This document shows positions 52,632-61,300 of a stretch of 64,000 bases of DNA, piece by piece (positions within the stretch are counted from its first letter, which is position 1; the number at the start of each line of letters is the position of its first letter). The DNA is taken from NCBI GenBank assembly GCA_002383485.1, contig DFYY01000042.1, positions 1-64,000 on the forward strand. Direction: 5' to 3'. The stretch is from Bacteroidales bacterium UBA4070 (GTDB taxonomy: Bacteria; Bacteroidota; Bacteroidia; Bacteroidales; VadinHA17). Made by a program: the position numbers and the translations under genes. Below the pieces are notes generated by a model. The model ran no database searches and was not told where the DNA came from. It was given only the letters and a program-made list of their open reading frames with translations.

Positions 52632-54125
52632 ATGAAAAGTATTATAAAATTCGCTATAGTGCTGATGGTCACCGGACTGTTGGCATCGTGTGAAGGTTAC
52701 CTGGACGTCAACGTTGACCCCAATAACCCGACCGCAGTAACACCCGACCTTGTCCTGCCCGTAGGCCAGTATTATACTGCCGCCTACCACTCAACAGACA
52801 GGGGTCTCAGCCATCTCGGAAACATGATGATGGTAAACTGGAGCCAGAGTGACGGTTTCTCATGGTACACCGATGAGTTCAAATACAATGTTACTTCCTC
52901 ATTCTATTCGGGCGTATTCAACAACACCTTCGCCAACACTCTAAAGCAGTACCAGATCCTTTACAACCTGGAAGATGAGAAGTATGTCAATTACAAGGCA
53001 ATTGCCATGATAATGAAATCCTTCCATTACCAGCTGCTCGTTGACTGCTACGGAGACGTACCCTACACCGAAGCTCTTGGCAGAAGCAAGGAAGCTACCC
53101 CGGCATATGACGATGCACAGGCTATCTATGAAGATCTGATCGTTCAGATCAATGCAGCCATCGACCTTATCAAGAATGCGCCTGCTTTGGCAGAAGTTCC
53201 CGGAAGTGATGATGCAATGTTCGGCGGTAACATGACCAACTGGATCAGGTTTGCAAACACGCTTAAGGTAAGGATCCTCACACGTCAGTCAGACATGTCA
53301 GGAAGGGATTCATACATCACTTCAGAATTGGCGGCAATCGCCAGTGAAGGCAGCGGTTACATCACCACAGATGTAGGGATCAACCCAGGTTACATTCCTT
53401 TGAACACCGGCAAGCAGAACCCGATGTGGAACTCTCTTGGCAAGGATGAAGGCGGAACCGTTACAATGAGCAACAACGCAACCTGCGCTACCGACCACAT
53501 TCTTGACTTTCTCTCATCAACCAATGACCCGAGGATTGACCGTCTGTATGAGAAGCCCGCAACCGGACACCTTGGTGTTCCCCAGGGTCTGCTTGACTAT
53601 GACACTCCCGTTGCTGACCAGTACATGCCTGACAAGGTATCCAATATCGGCCCTGGCATTCTCAAGTCAGCTGACATGGACGCAATCATCTTTACCCTGG
53701 CAGAACATTACTTCAACCTTTCAGAACTGAGGCAGAAAACTTTTATCACAACCGGCCCGAGCGCCCAGGATCTTTATGAAAGCGGCATAACAGCCTCTTT
53801 CCTCTATCTTGGTCTTGATGAAGAGGATGCAGAGGATTATTACACACAAAGCAAGTCACTGGTTGGCTGGAGCCCCTCATCAAACAAGCTCGAAGCCATC
53901 ATTACCCAGAAATGGATTGCCGTCAACGGCATAACAGCCGAACAGTCGTGGTTTGACTACAGTCGTACAGGTTACCCCAGCGGTGTTCCTATACCTCTTA
54001 ATTACAATGCCACGACAGACAGGCCGGTAAGACTGTTCTATCCTGCAGGAGAATACTCCTCCAACGGAGCAAATGTGCCTACACAGCCAAATGCTTTTAC
54101 CGCTAAGATTTTCTGGGCAAACTAA
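52632..54125 (+). CDS. SusD/RagB-family surface lipoprotein
   Basis: Lid of the SusC barrel that captures the substrate at the surface. The 497-residue protein has a lipoprotein signal (Cys20 in LLASC) followed by EGYLDVNVDPNNPT. The LVDCYGDVPYTEAL segment near 136-149 and the repeated helical TPR-like parts fit the SusD-like subfamily 2 (SusD-like_2), which often serves peptides or non-starch ligands. It follows susC by 13 bp. Confidence 0.94.
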   Translation: MKSIIKFAIVLMVTGLLASCEGYLDVNVDPNNPTAVTPDLVLPVGQYYTAAYHSTDRGLSHLGNMMMVNWSQSDGFSWYTDEFKYNVTSSFYSGVFNNTFANTLKQYQILYNLEDEKYVNYKAIAMIMKSFHYQLLVDCYGDVPYTEALGRSKEATPAYDDAQAIYEDLIVQINAAIDLIKNAPALAEVPGSDDAMFGGNMTNWIRFANTLKVRILTRQSDMSGRDSYITSELAAIASEGSGYITTDVGINPGYIPLNTGKQNPMWNSLGKDEGGTVTMSNNATCATDHILDFLSSTNDPRIDRLYEKPATGHLGVPQGLLDYDTPVADQYMPDKVSNIGPGILKSADMDAIIFTLAEHYFNLSELRQKTFITTGPSAQDLYESGITASFLYLGLDEEDAEDYYTQSKSLVGWSPSSNKLEAIITQKWIAVNGITAEQSWFDYSRTGYPSGVPIPLNYNATTDRPVRLFYPAGEYSSNGANVPTQPNAFTAKIFWAN

Positions 54126-54143
54126 TCCTTAACAGACACAACT

Positions 54144-55019
54144 ATGAAAACATTGAAATACATTTTGATCCTTGTCTTAAGTCTGGGTGCCCTCAACTCA
54201 TGCCTGGTAGATCAAACCACCAGATACGATGAGAACGACGACGGTCCCAACCTGGTAACTTTCGAAACCCTTACCATGAACTATTCGATTCTGGCCGACG
54301 GAAGCACGTACCAGAGACAGATAAAGGTTAAGCTAGTCGGTCCGACCTCAATGCTCACAACTGAGGACATTACTGTGACTGTAGGCGTTGATCCCAGTTC
54401 CACAGCAAAGTCCGGACAGCACTTCATAATCAACAATCCGACTTTTACCCTTACCAAGGCCAACAACTATCTCGGTCTGGTGAATTTCACCATAATTTCT
54501 GAAGGTAATGCTCCTCCTATGGACGGCACGCCGGAATTCCTTACCTACAAGGCACCAGTAATGGTTCTCACACTCTCCGCTACAGGAGCTGAGAATGTCA
54601 TGGGCACCGGTAAGCTTGGCAAGTTCACTCTTGCTTTTGTTCCGCCTAACCCATACCAGGGCGATTACGAATCCGAACTTAAATATTTCCACCCAACCGC
54701 AGGCGGATCATATCCTGATGAACCTTACGGTGGCATCAGAATTGCAGACAAAACCCTGATGGCTGTCACCGGAAGGAAATGCGAAACTTGGTTTGCTGTA
54801 TGGGATACCGATAAGTGCTGGATTACAGTTAACTCTGATAATTCAGTTGACTTAGAGGTCTGGGATGAATGGCCCTATGATGTTAAGAACGGTGACCCCA
54901 AGAATGCGGCCAACAAGTCTCATTTCGATCCTGCAACAGGCAAGATATACCTCTATTATTATTATGCCGGGTCTGGTGGCGACAGGATTTTCTGGGAGGT
55001 ACTCACTCCTAAGTTCTGA
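54144..55019 (+). CDS. SusE-position surface lipoprotein, DUF1735/DUF4361-like
   Basis: A 291-residue protein with a lipoprotein signal (Cys20 in NSC). An N-terminal Ig-like domain of about 100 residues (YQRQIKVKLVGPTSMLTTEDI in part, then TAKSGQHFIINNPTFTL) resembles the BT_3987/DUF1735 domain found beside SusD genes. The C-terminal half (about 170-291) is a beta-rich domain rich in Trp and Tyr (WFAVWDTDKCWI, VWDEWPYDV), suited to ligand stacking. It probably binds the same substrate as SusD. It follows susD by 18 bp. Confidence 0.78.
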   Translation: MKTLKYILILVLSLGALNSCLVDQTTRYDENDDGPNLVTFETLTMNYSILADGSTYQRQIKVKLVGPTSMLTTEDITVTVGVDPSSTAKSGQHFIINNPTFTLTKANNYLGLVNFTIISEGNAPPMDGTPEFLTYKAPVMVLTLSATGAENVMGTGKLGKFTLAFVPPNPYQGDYESELKYFHPTAGGSYPDEPYGGIRIADKTLMAVTGRKCETWFAVWDTDKCWITVNSDNSVDLEVWDEWPYDVKNGDPKNAANKSHFDPATGKIYLYYYYAGSGGDRIFWEVLTPKF

Positions 55020-55070
55020 TTCTAATGCCATCAGGACATGCTTAATTGTAACAATTTAAAGAAAAGTATA

Positions 55071-56048
55071 ATGAGACAATATATGAGAATCAAGTTATTC
55101 GGCCTCGCAGTTCTAATGGCAGTAGCCATCGCCGGCTGCGATACGGCCAGCCAGGATGTGGAACCGGTGGTTAGCCCGGACGGCTATCCGACCGCCACAT
55201 TCGCTCCTACAACCAAAACATGCAATGAAGGAGATACAATCTACTTCACGATCACAACGGACAAACCCATAGACAGGTCCATCACTTTTACTTTCAAACA
55301 GAAGGGTGGAACGGCAGATTCAGATGATTATACGGCATTCCCGGCAGTTCTCCTTCCGTACACCAAGTCTGTTGATATGATGATCATCACATGGCAGGAT
55401 TTTGACTATGCCGCTACGGAAACAGTTCAGGGTGAGATTGGCGCTTACAGCATCGCTGACAGGTACCTGCTGAACCCCCTGACCGTAAACCCCACACCAG
55501 TCACCTTTACCATGAATAACTATGTTGGTGAACTGACTGTTGACTTTTACTGGGATAAGGACATAACCCTTGGTGAAGACACCTATTCAACATCCAATAA
55601 TGTGGACTTTGACATTTGGTATGCTGATGTGGAAGGCTTTGATCCGGATGATGTCTGGGCAACAGCGATTGACTGGGCCGCAGCAACCGGGTCTCATCCG
55701 GAGTCCTTCTCATTCGAGGGTCTTGAGGATGGCTCATATTACTTCATCGCTAACGTTTTTTCGAATGCCTTTGCGGGTTCAGGTGCAAATACCACCATCC
55801 CGATTACCTCCGTTTTCAACCGCCAGGGAACCGCGCTGGTCGATTATGAACTTACACAGGCAGAAGAAGATGCACTTGACTCTGAACAACCAGGTTACGA
55901 TGAAGATGGATCTGACGTTAATATGATCCTGTTCAAGGTCACCATTGCAAACGGCAAGTACACGATCTTCGATGTTGATAATACGAACCTCGGTACATAT
56001 AAGAAAAGCAGTTCGGGCAAGACTCCAAGACTTGTACTTAACAAGTAA
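55071..56048 (+). CDS. Surface lipoprotein of the SusCD unit, Calx-beta-like N-terminal part
   Basis: A 325-residue lipoprotein (Cys near residue 22 in AIAGCD). Residues about 45-145 look like a Calx-beta-type domain (CNEGDTIYFTITTDKPIDRS in part, GTADSDDYTAFP). A second beta domain with many Asp and Trp (YWDKDITLGED, DIWYADVEGFDPDDVW) may bind calcium or ligand. I recognise no defined family. The ATG at 55071 gives the signal peptide; an in-frame start at 55038 would add 11 residues. A strong terminator follows, so it ends the four-gene unit. Confidence 0.75.
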   Translation: MRQYMRIKLFGLAVLMAVAIAGCDTASQDVEPVVSPDGYPTATFAPTTKTCNEGDTIYFTITTDKPIDRSITFTFKQKGGTADSDDYTAFPAVLLPYTKSVDMMIITWQDFDYAATETVQGEIGAYSIADRYLLNPLTVNPTPVTFTMNNYVGELTVDFYWDKDITLGEDTYSTSNNVDFDIWYADVEGFDPDDVWATAIDWAAATGSHPESFSFEGLEDGSYYFIANVFSNAFAGSGANTTIPITSVFNRQGTALVDYELTQAEEDALDSEQPGYDEDGSDVNMILFKVTIANGKYTIFDVDNTNLGTYKKSSSGKTPRLVLNK

Positions 56049-56073
56049 GGGCAGCTTGCAGTAATACTTTATA

Positions 56074-56109
56074 AGAAACGACGCCTGTTATGGGCGTCGT
56101 TTCTTTTTG
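56074..56109 (+). terminator. Strong intrinsic terminator after the SusCD unit
   Basis: AGAAACGACGCC (56074-56085) and GGCGTCGTTTCT (56093-56104) form a perfect 12-bp stem with a 7-base loop and a T-run. It may also serve the convergent ccsBA gene, though the minus-strand tail is weaker. Confidence 0.9.
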
Positions 56110-56159
56110 TATTCAATTCATATCACCTCTCCATCCTGAACGGGAAGGTAACGGAGTAT

Positions 56160-59100
56160 TCAATTCTGTGTTCTGCTTCTTCCGCTCATCCTGTATCTGT
56201 ATCCCGCAACAGCAGAAAGCACAACCAGCAGAATTATGGCAACATACACGAACACCGGCACCGGGACAGCGTCACCACCGGCGTATGAGTGCAGCCCCGA
56301 CAGGTAATAGTTGACCCCGAAATAGGTCATCAGCACCGACGAAAAGGCACACAGCGAAAGCAGATTGAACGTGTACGTGTCCTTCATCCCGGGTATCATC
56401 CGTGAATGGGTCACCAGCGTGTAGACTATTATGGTTATCAGAGACCAGGTTTCCTTCGGATCCCAGCCCCAGTAACGGCCCCATGACTCATTGGCCCAGA
56501 TGGCCCCGAGGAATGTCCCTATCGTCAGGAAATAAAGCCCCAGCGTAAGCGTCCTGTAGTTGATGACAGTAAGCTCATCAATGACTGCACTTATCCTTTC
56601 CCTGTTAACCGGCCTGACAAACAGCATCATCACCAGCACAACCAGCCCTAGTATCGCACCCAGGCCAAGGAAACCGTAACTGCCGGTGATGACCGACACG
56701 TGCAGCGTCAGCCAGTATGACCGCAAAACCGGCACGAGATTGGTGATCTCCGGATCCATGAAGCTCAGGTGGGCCACCATCAGAGTCAATCCGCCCAGCA
56801 CCGAGGTAGCGGCAAGAGTGAGCAACGACTTCCGGCTGAAGATCAGTCCCGCCAGCAACGTGACCCACGAGATGAAGAGCATCGACTCATAACCGTTGCT
56901 CATTGGCGAATGGCCTGAGATATACCATCTGATGGCCAGTCCCAGCGTGTGGAACAGGAAACCGGTGGCAATGAGCCCTGCCAGTACTTTCAGAATAATG
57001 CCGGAAAGAGCCCTGGCACTGATTATGAAAGTAATTATTGTGATAATCATTATAAGTCCTATGGTTGCATACCACGGAAAAAGCTTCTCGAATATCTTCG
57101 CCTTATAGTAGAAGAGTTCAGCCTTCACCTTGCTCTCTGATGGCAGTTCGTATCCGGCATACTGACGCTGGTAATTCCTGAGAGCAGCCACAAATTCCTC
57201 CGGAGCAGCTGCAGGGCGCGTAACCGAAGTCACAGCCTGCGCCCACAGCGGTATAACACTCAGTACAAACAACGAGTCTTCACTGCTGATGCCATGCTTT
57301 ACAGCCTCTTCCGCCTTGCCCCAGTTATCAGTGCCGTCTCTCAGAGGATATATGCGAAGGAAATCGCCCCGTGACATCATGTAGCAGATATTCACCCTCT
57401 CGTCGACTTTGATTACCTCCTTGTCGAACTTGCTTCGCTTGCCGTCAGGCTTTGCATAAGCCTCATCCACAAGAGATGCAAGCTTATAACCGCCCGCTTC
57501 GCCGAAACTGACTATCTCCGAAAAAGCGGCCAGCTCGCCCTTCATGCCCAGTTTCTGCCTGAGCTCCTCGTTTGATACCTTTATTACCGGCACATCCTGC
57601 CAGTGATAAAAGTCGAGCGAGTATCCCAGGAAAACCTGCATGGGCGACAGTCCGTCGAAGCTGTTTTCCCTTGCCACCTTACGGAGGATGTCACTGCTTA
57701 TGGTGTAGAGAGGCTTCGTTCTGCCTTTCTGATCCTGTGCCAGAACAGCGCCAAAGCTGTCTGCGGCCTTCTTTTCTATTACCAGCTGCTGCTGACCCTG
57801 AGCAGGTGCTGCTGTAGCAAGCACAATGAATGCCACCACCGCTGCTGCCTTGCGGTACCTCGAGCTCCAGTGCCCGGAACCAACCGTCCGGAAGAACGAT
57901 TTCCTGTTCAGCAGCGTAAGGATAATAAACAGGAAGAGCAGGCCATAGCCGGCATAGGTTGTATACATCCCTGCAGGGTCATGGTTGACAGAGAGAACTG
58001 TTCCCAGTTCGTCATTGTCATATGATGACTGGTAGAACCGGTATCCGTAGTATTTGAGGATATGGTTCATGTAAATATCATATTCGAACTCTGTGCCGTC
58101 AGCCGGATCCTGTACTGTCACCCTGCTTTTGAATCCGGCAGGGGAATTTGACCCCGGGTAACGCTCTACCATGAAATCGTTCAACTTAAGGCTGAAAGGC
58201 AGTTCCCTGCCGGCGGCGCCGTAACTGACGCGTGCAATCATACTGCCTGCTTCACCCTGCCATACAGATCTCTCTTCCCCGGTTCCGTCCCACAGGTATA
58301 CCTTTTTCTGCCATCCTTCTCCTGAAAGGGTCAGCTCAAGAGCTCCTCCGGCCGTGCTGCCGGTGGCAGTCTCAGCAGGAACTACTATCCCGCTCATTGT
58401 CATGACCTGAGGCATGATCCTGAAGTTTCCGACAGTGTAGACAGTGCCTGCTACCAGCGGCACCAGTGTGTCAGCGGGGTACTCCACGGACCTCATCTCC
58501 TGCATGACGGTGGACCGCAGCCCCGAGACTGACCGGATAAAGAAAGAGGCTCCGTCAGTTGTGATTGTGATATCTCCTTCAGCAGCAAACCCGGCTGTCA
58601 TATTTCCCACTGTTCCGGTCTCTCCCATTGCCAGTACGAGGGTCTCGCTCTTCACCATATCAGGTGTGCAGATAAATGAGACCATCGGTATGCCACCTGC
58701 AGCTTCCTCCACTTTCCTGACGGCGCCCGCCATGTACCTGTCAAATGTGAGTGTCACCTTCTCACCTGAAGGGTCAAGGCTTTTCCGGTATTTGCCATGA
58801 CGGCCCCCGGCGAGGCTTAGTGGCGCCTCGTGACCGTCAAGCGTCTGCCCTCCGGCATCGGTCAGCTCAAAGGCCAGTGTGTTTCCGGAAGAAAAGGTAT
58901 GAGAGGAGGCTTCGCCCTCCCTGATGTGCATCATGCCATCATAGCCTGTATAGCGAGTGATTGCTGCCCCGGCCACCATCACAATGAAGGCAAGGTGAAA
59001 GAGCATCACTGTCAGCTTCTCCCGGCGCCACAGCTTAAATATGAATATCTGTCCTGTCAGGTTGACTGCAAGCAGCAGAAACAACAGTTCAAACCACACG

Positions 59101-59237
59101 GTGTTGTAAACGGCAGCCCGTGCAGCAGCAGCGCCAAAATCGTTCTCAATAAATGTGGCCGCAGCCAGTGCCACGGCAAGCACAATAAAAAGAATACCCA
59201 TCATCATGGGTGAAACAATAAATCTTAATGCTTTCAT
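56160..59237 (-). CDS. ccsBA: Fused cytochrome c synthase CcsBA (ResB-CcsA)
   Basis: System II enzyme that exports haem and attaches it to CxxCH motifs of exported cytochromes. The 1025-residue protein joins a ResB-like N-terminal half (helices near 10-30, 45-65 and 80-95, then a large periplasmic part to about 420) and a CcsA-like C-terminal half with the WWD-type haem-handling motif WGRYWGWDPKE at about 919-929 and conserved His residues around it. The middle section after about 490 is a soluble stretch typical of the Bacteroidota fusion. It follows the Fnr-like regulator by 21 bp on the same strand and is placed to mature the cytochromes encoded next door. Confidence 0.94.
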   Translation of the reverse strand: MKALRFIVSPMMMGILFIVLAVALAAATFIENDFGAAAARAAVYNTVWFELLFLLLAVNLTGQIFIFKLWRREKLTVMLFHLAFIVMVAGAAITRYTGYDGMMHIREGEASSHTFSSGNTLAFELTDAGGQTLDGHEAPLSLAGGRHGKYRKSLDPSGEKVTLTFDRYMAGAVRKVEEAAGGIPMVSFICTPDMVKSETLVLAMGETGTVGNMTAGFAAEGDITITTDGASFFIRSVSGLRSTVMQEMRSVEYPADTLVPLVAGTVYTVGNFRIMPQVMTMSGIVVPAETATGSTAGGALELTLSGEGWQKKVYLWDGTGEERSVWQGEAGSMIARVSYGAAGRELPFSLKLNDFMVERYPGSNSPAGFKSRVTVQDPADGTEFEYDIYMNHILKYYGYRFYQSSYDNDELGTVLSVNHDPAGMYTTYAGYGLLFLFIILTLLNRKSFFRTVGSGHWSSRYRKAAAVVAFIVLATAAPAQGQQQLVIEKKAADSFGAVLAQDQKGRTKPLYTISSDILRKVARENSFDGLSPMQVFLGYSLDFYHWQDVPVIKVSNEELRQKLGMKGELAAFSEIVSFGEAGGYKLASLVDEAYAKPDGKRSKFDKEVIKVDERVNICYMMSRGDFLRIYPLRDGTDNWGKAEEAVKHGISSEDSLFVLSVIPLWAQAVTSVTRPAAAPEEFVAALRNYQRQYAGYELPSESKVKAELFYYKAKIFEKLFPWYATIGLIMIITIITFIISARALSGIILKVLAGLIATGFLFHTLGLAIRWYISGHSPMSNGYESMLFISWVTLLAGLIFSRKSLLTLAATSVLGGLTLMVAHLSFMDPEITNLVPVLRSYWLTLHVSVITGSYGFLGLGAILGLVVLVMMLFVRPVNRERISAVIDELTVINYRTLTLGLYFLTIGTFLGAIWANESWGRYWGWDPKETWSLITIIVYTLVTHSRMIPGMKDTYTFNLLSLCAFSSVLMTYFGVNYYLSGLHSYAGGDAVPVPVFVYVAIILLVVLSAVAGYRYRMSGRSRTQN

Positions 59238-59258
59238 GAAATTAATTTAGATGCAAAA

Positions 59259-59954
59259 CTATCCCTTTTCGGAAATTACCAGCAATTTTTCCCTGTCGAG
59301 GATCTTAACCGACCGGGGTGTGGCGTGAATAATATTTTCATTCTCAAATTCCCCGATGATCCTGACCACGCTCTCCTTGGCCATATTGGTCATTTCCCCC
59401 AGTTCCTGCCTTGAGAGTACCATCTCGAACTCATCTGAGCGGAAAATGTTGTCAGCAAAATAGAGCAACGCTTCGGCAAGTCTTCCGTGCATCTTCTTCT
59501 GGGTGAGATTAAGGATCTTCTGATGAAGCCTGAACGATTTTTCACTCAGATCCTCGATGAATCCTGAAGCAAATCCCGGATTGGCGGATATGACCTTCCT
59601 GATGGTGTCAAAGTTGATAAAACAGGCCTGAACCTGTGTGATGGCTGCCACTGAATAGGTGTACCGGGCATTGACGTGGGCGCCGGGGCCGGCCAACAGT
59701 GTGGAATGCTCAGCAAGGTTAAGAATCAGATTTTTGCCGGAATAACCTTCCATGTAAACCTTGGCCAGTCCGGAGATAATAAAAATGGCGTTGGATGCCG
59801 GAGAGCTCTGCTTGATGATGATCTCTGAAGGCTTGAAGGTAGCCTCGTACCGGTTCTTGTTGATCAGCTCAAGCTCCTCTTCGGTCAGGTTTCTGAAATT
59901 GTTCCAGCATCTCGCACAGTTTGCGCAACTGGTTATTTTGTTTTCAGCATACAT
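59259..59954 (-). CDS. Crp/Fnr-family regulator with an Fnr-like cysteine set
   Basis: A 231-residue regulator with an effector beta-roll (about 25-125), a dimer helix and a winged helix (about 160-225). Cys10, Cys13 and Cys16 (CANCARC) precede the roll, and Cys111 in VQACFINF aligns with Fnr Cys122 of MVCEIPF. These four could hold an oxygen-sensing 4Fe-4S cluster, although the spacing differs from CX2CX5C of E. coli Fnr. The recognition helix reads KESVVR (193-198), keeping the Glu and Arg that read TGA/TCA half-sites. The ATG at 59954 is preferred over an upstream GTG at 59972. It is co-directional with ccsBA and divergent from the hexahaem gene. Confidence 0.9.
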   Translation of the reverse strand: MYAENKITSCANCARCWNNFRNLTEEELELINKNRYEATFKPSEIIIKQSSPASNAIFIISGLAKVYMEGYSGKNLILNLAEHSTLLAGPGAHVNARYTYSVAAITQVQACFINFDTIRKVISANPGFASGFIEDLSEKSFRLHQKILNLTQKKMHGRLAEALLYFADNIFRSDEFEMVLSRQELGEMTNMAKESVVRIIGEFENENIIHATPRSVKILDREKLLVISEKG

Positions 59955-59971
59955 TGAAAGGCTCTTTTGCA

Positions 59972-59979
59972 CAAAGGTA
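59972..59979 (-). promoter_or_regulatory. Promoter -7 element of the Fnr-like regulator
   Basis: Minus-strand TACCTTTG matches TAnnTTTG and ends 17 bp before the ATG at 59954. The degenerate Fnr box at 60009-60022 would then be centred about 50 bp upstream of the transcript start. Confidence 0.5.
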
Positions 59980-60008
59980 TTGAGTATGTGTAACCGGAGC
60001 CTCAGATC

Positions 60009-60022
60009 ATGACATATATCAT
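60009..60022. promoter_or_regulatory. Degenerate Fnr/Crp-like box
   Basis: ATGAC-ATAT-ATCAT matches TTGATnnnnATCAA at seven of ten conserved bases and keeps the TGA/TCA cores. Its centre is 22 bp, two helical turns, from the perfect box at 60031-60044. Confidence 0.45.
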
Positions 60023-60030
60023 ACTGATTT

Positions 60031-60044
60031 TTGATCTATATCAA
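60031..60044. promoter_or_regulatory. Perfect Fnr box TTGAT-CTAT-ATCAA
   Basis: The 14-mer fits the palindromic Fnr consensus at all ten conserved positions. It lies in the 194-bp gap between the Fnr-like regulator gene and the hexahaem cytochrome gene, 104 bp before the latter's start. It predicts autoregulation and oxygen-responsive control of the cytochrome gene. Confidence 0.75.
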
Positions 60045-60148
60045 TATTATAGAATGTACTTATCAATCCATTGTGATTGAAATATCAATGAAAAAAAACG
60101 CTTACCTATTGAGTGTCTTGTTACCTTTCCTCAGAGGAAATCTAAACC

Positions 60149-61231
60149 ATGACCTATATGAAAAGTATTCTGAAATTAATCATTTTTCTTGTGACAGCAG
60201 GCATGTTCCTTGCTTCGTGTGAGGGTCCGATGGGGCCGCAGGGTGAAGACGGGCCGCAGGGTGACAAGGGTGATCCGGGAACAGCCCTTGCATGTGCCGA
60301 GTGTCACAACACCACCAGCCCGATGGTTGCCTTCTCAGCTCAGTGGAAGGAATCGACGCACGCCACTGGCGGTAATGCTGCCTATGCCAACAGAGCCGGT
60401 TGCGTTCAGTGTCACACAAGTCAGGGCTTCCTGGAGTATGTGGCAGAGGGATCAACGGCCGCTATCTCTGTTCCGGCAAACCCGATGCAGATTGGTTGCG
60501 GTACCTGCCACAAGATTCACGAGACCTACTCTGATGATGACTGGGCCCTCACCAAACCGGGAGCGGAGACACTGGAGGTCAAATATGCAGGAGCTGCAGT
60601 AGTTTGGGACAAGGGAACCAGCAACCAGTGTGTCTTCTGCCACCAGTCACGCAACGTATCTCCAGCCCCGGTGGTAAATGGTGCAGATTTTACAATTGCT
60701 GCCAACGGTACCCGTATCGGACCGCACCACGGACCGAATGCCAACCTGATACTTGGCAAGACTCCTTTTGAACTCCCCGGAGACGCACACCCGACAACCA
60801 ACCCCCACTCCACAGCCAACGGATGCGTGACATGTCACATGTCAACACCCTACGGTTACCAGGCCGGCGGTCACAACATGGGAGTATGGTATGACAGCCA
60901 CGGGACACCTGTAATGCTAAAGACCGGATGCACCACATGCCATTCAAATTCTACAACACTTGACGGCATGATCAATACGCTTACTGCAGAAGTTGAGGAC
61001 AAAATGGAGATACTCGAAGCCCAGCTTATCGCTGCAGGCATCTACAACTCAGGCACCGAACTGGCAAATAGCGGTACATTCAAGGCCAATGCAGTTCTGG
61101 CTTACCTGAACTACAACACCGTCAAGGAAGACCGCAGCAACGGCGTCCACAACCCCGGGTACATCAAGACACTGCTTGACAACTCGATTGCAGCAATGGT
61201 TGCCCTGGGTTACGCCGAAAGCGGCAAATAG
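60149..61231 (+). CDS. Hexahaem c-type cytochrome lipoprotein with collagen-like segment
   Basis: A 360-residue exported electron carrier. A lipoprotein signal (Cys24 in LASC) is followed at once by six Gly-X-Y triplets (about 26-44), then six CxxCH haem sites starting at Cys49, 85, 117, 161, 226 and 261, with extra His residues as distal ligands. The last 95 residues lack haem motifs and are largely helical. The collagen-like stretch could act as a stiff spacer holding the haem part away from the membrane. Whether it faces the periplasm or the outside cannot be read directly. A second in-frame ATG at 60158 is an alternative start. A divergent regulator gene and an Fnr box lie upstream. Confidence 0.88.
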   Translation: MTYMKSILKLIIFLVTAGMFLASCEGPMGPQGEDGPQGDKGDPGTALACAECHNTTSPMVAFSAQWKESTHATGGNAAYANRAGCVQCHTSQGFLEYVAEGSTAAISVPANPMQIGCGTCHKIHETYSDDDWALTKPGAETLEVKYAGAAVVWDKGTSNQCVFCHQSRNVSPAPVVNGADFTIAANGTRIGPHHGPNANLILGKTPFELPGDAHPTTNPHSTANGCVTCHMSTPYGYQAGGHNMGVWYDSHGTPVMLKTGCTTCHSNSTTLDGMINTLTAEVEDKMEILEAQLIAAGIYNSGTELANSGTFKANAVLAYLNYNTVKEDRSNGVHNPGYIKTLLDNSIAAMVALGYAESGK

Positions 61232-61247
61232 GAATCAGTCATTCAAT

Positions 61248-61286
61248 AAAAAAAAGCTGCCCGCCAACGCGGACAGCTTTTTTTTA
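61248..61286. terminator. Bidirectional terminator between convergent cytochrome genes
   Basis: AGCTGCCCGC and GCGGACAGCT form a stem with a CAAC loop and one mismatch, flanked by A-rich and T-rich runs on both sides. It serves the hexahaem gene (+) and the monohaem gene (-). Confidence 0.85.
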
Positions 61287-61300
61287 TCTGTTAAGCAGTT

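Noticed and set aside
60072..60088. Third Crp/Fnr-like site (TGTGA-N6-TATCA / TTGA-N4-TCAA)
   Set aside because: It fits neither the Fnr nor the Crp consensus spacing well and such AT-rich partial matches are expected by chance.
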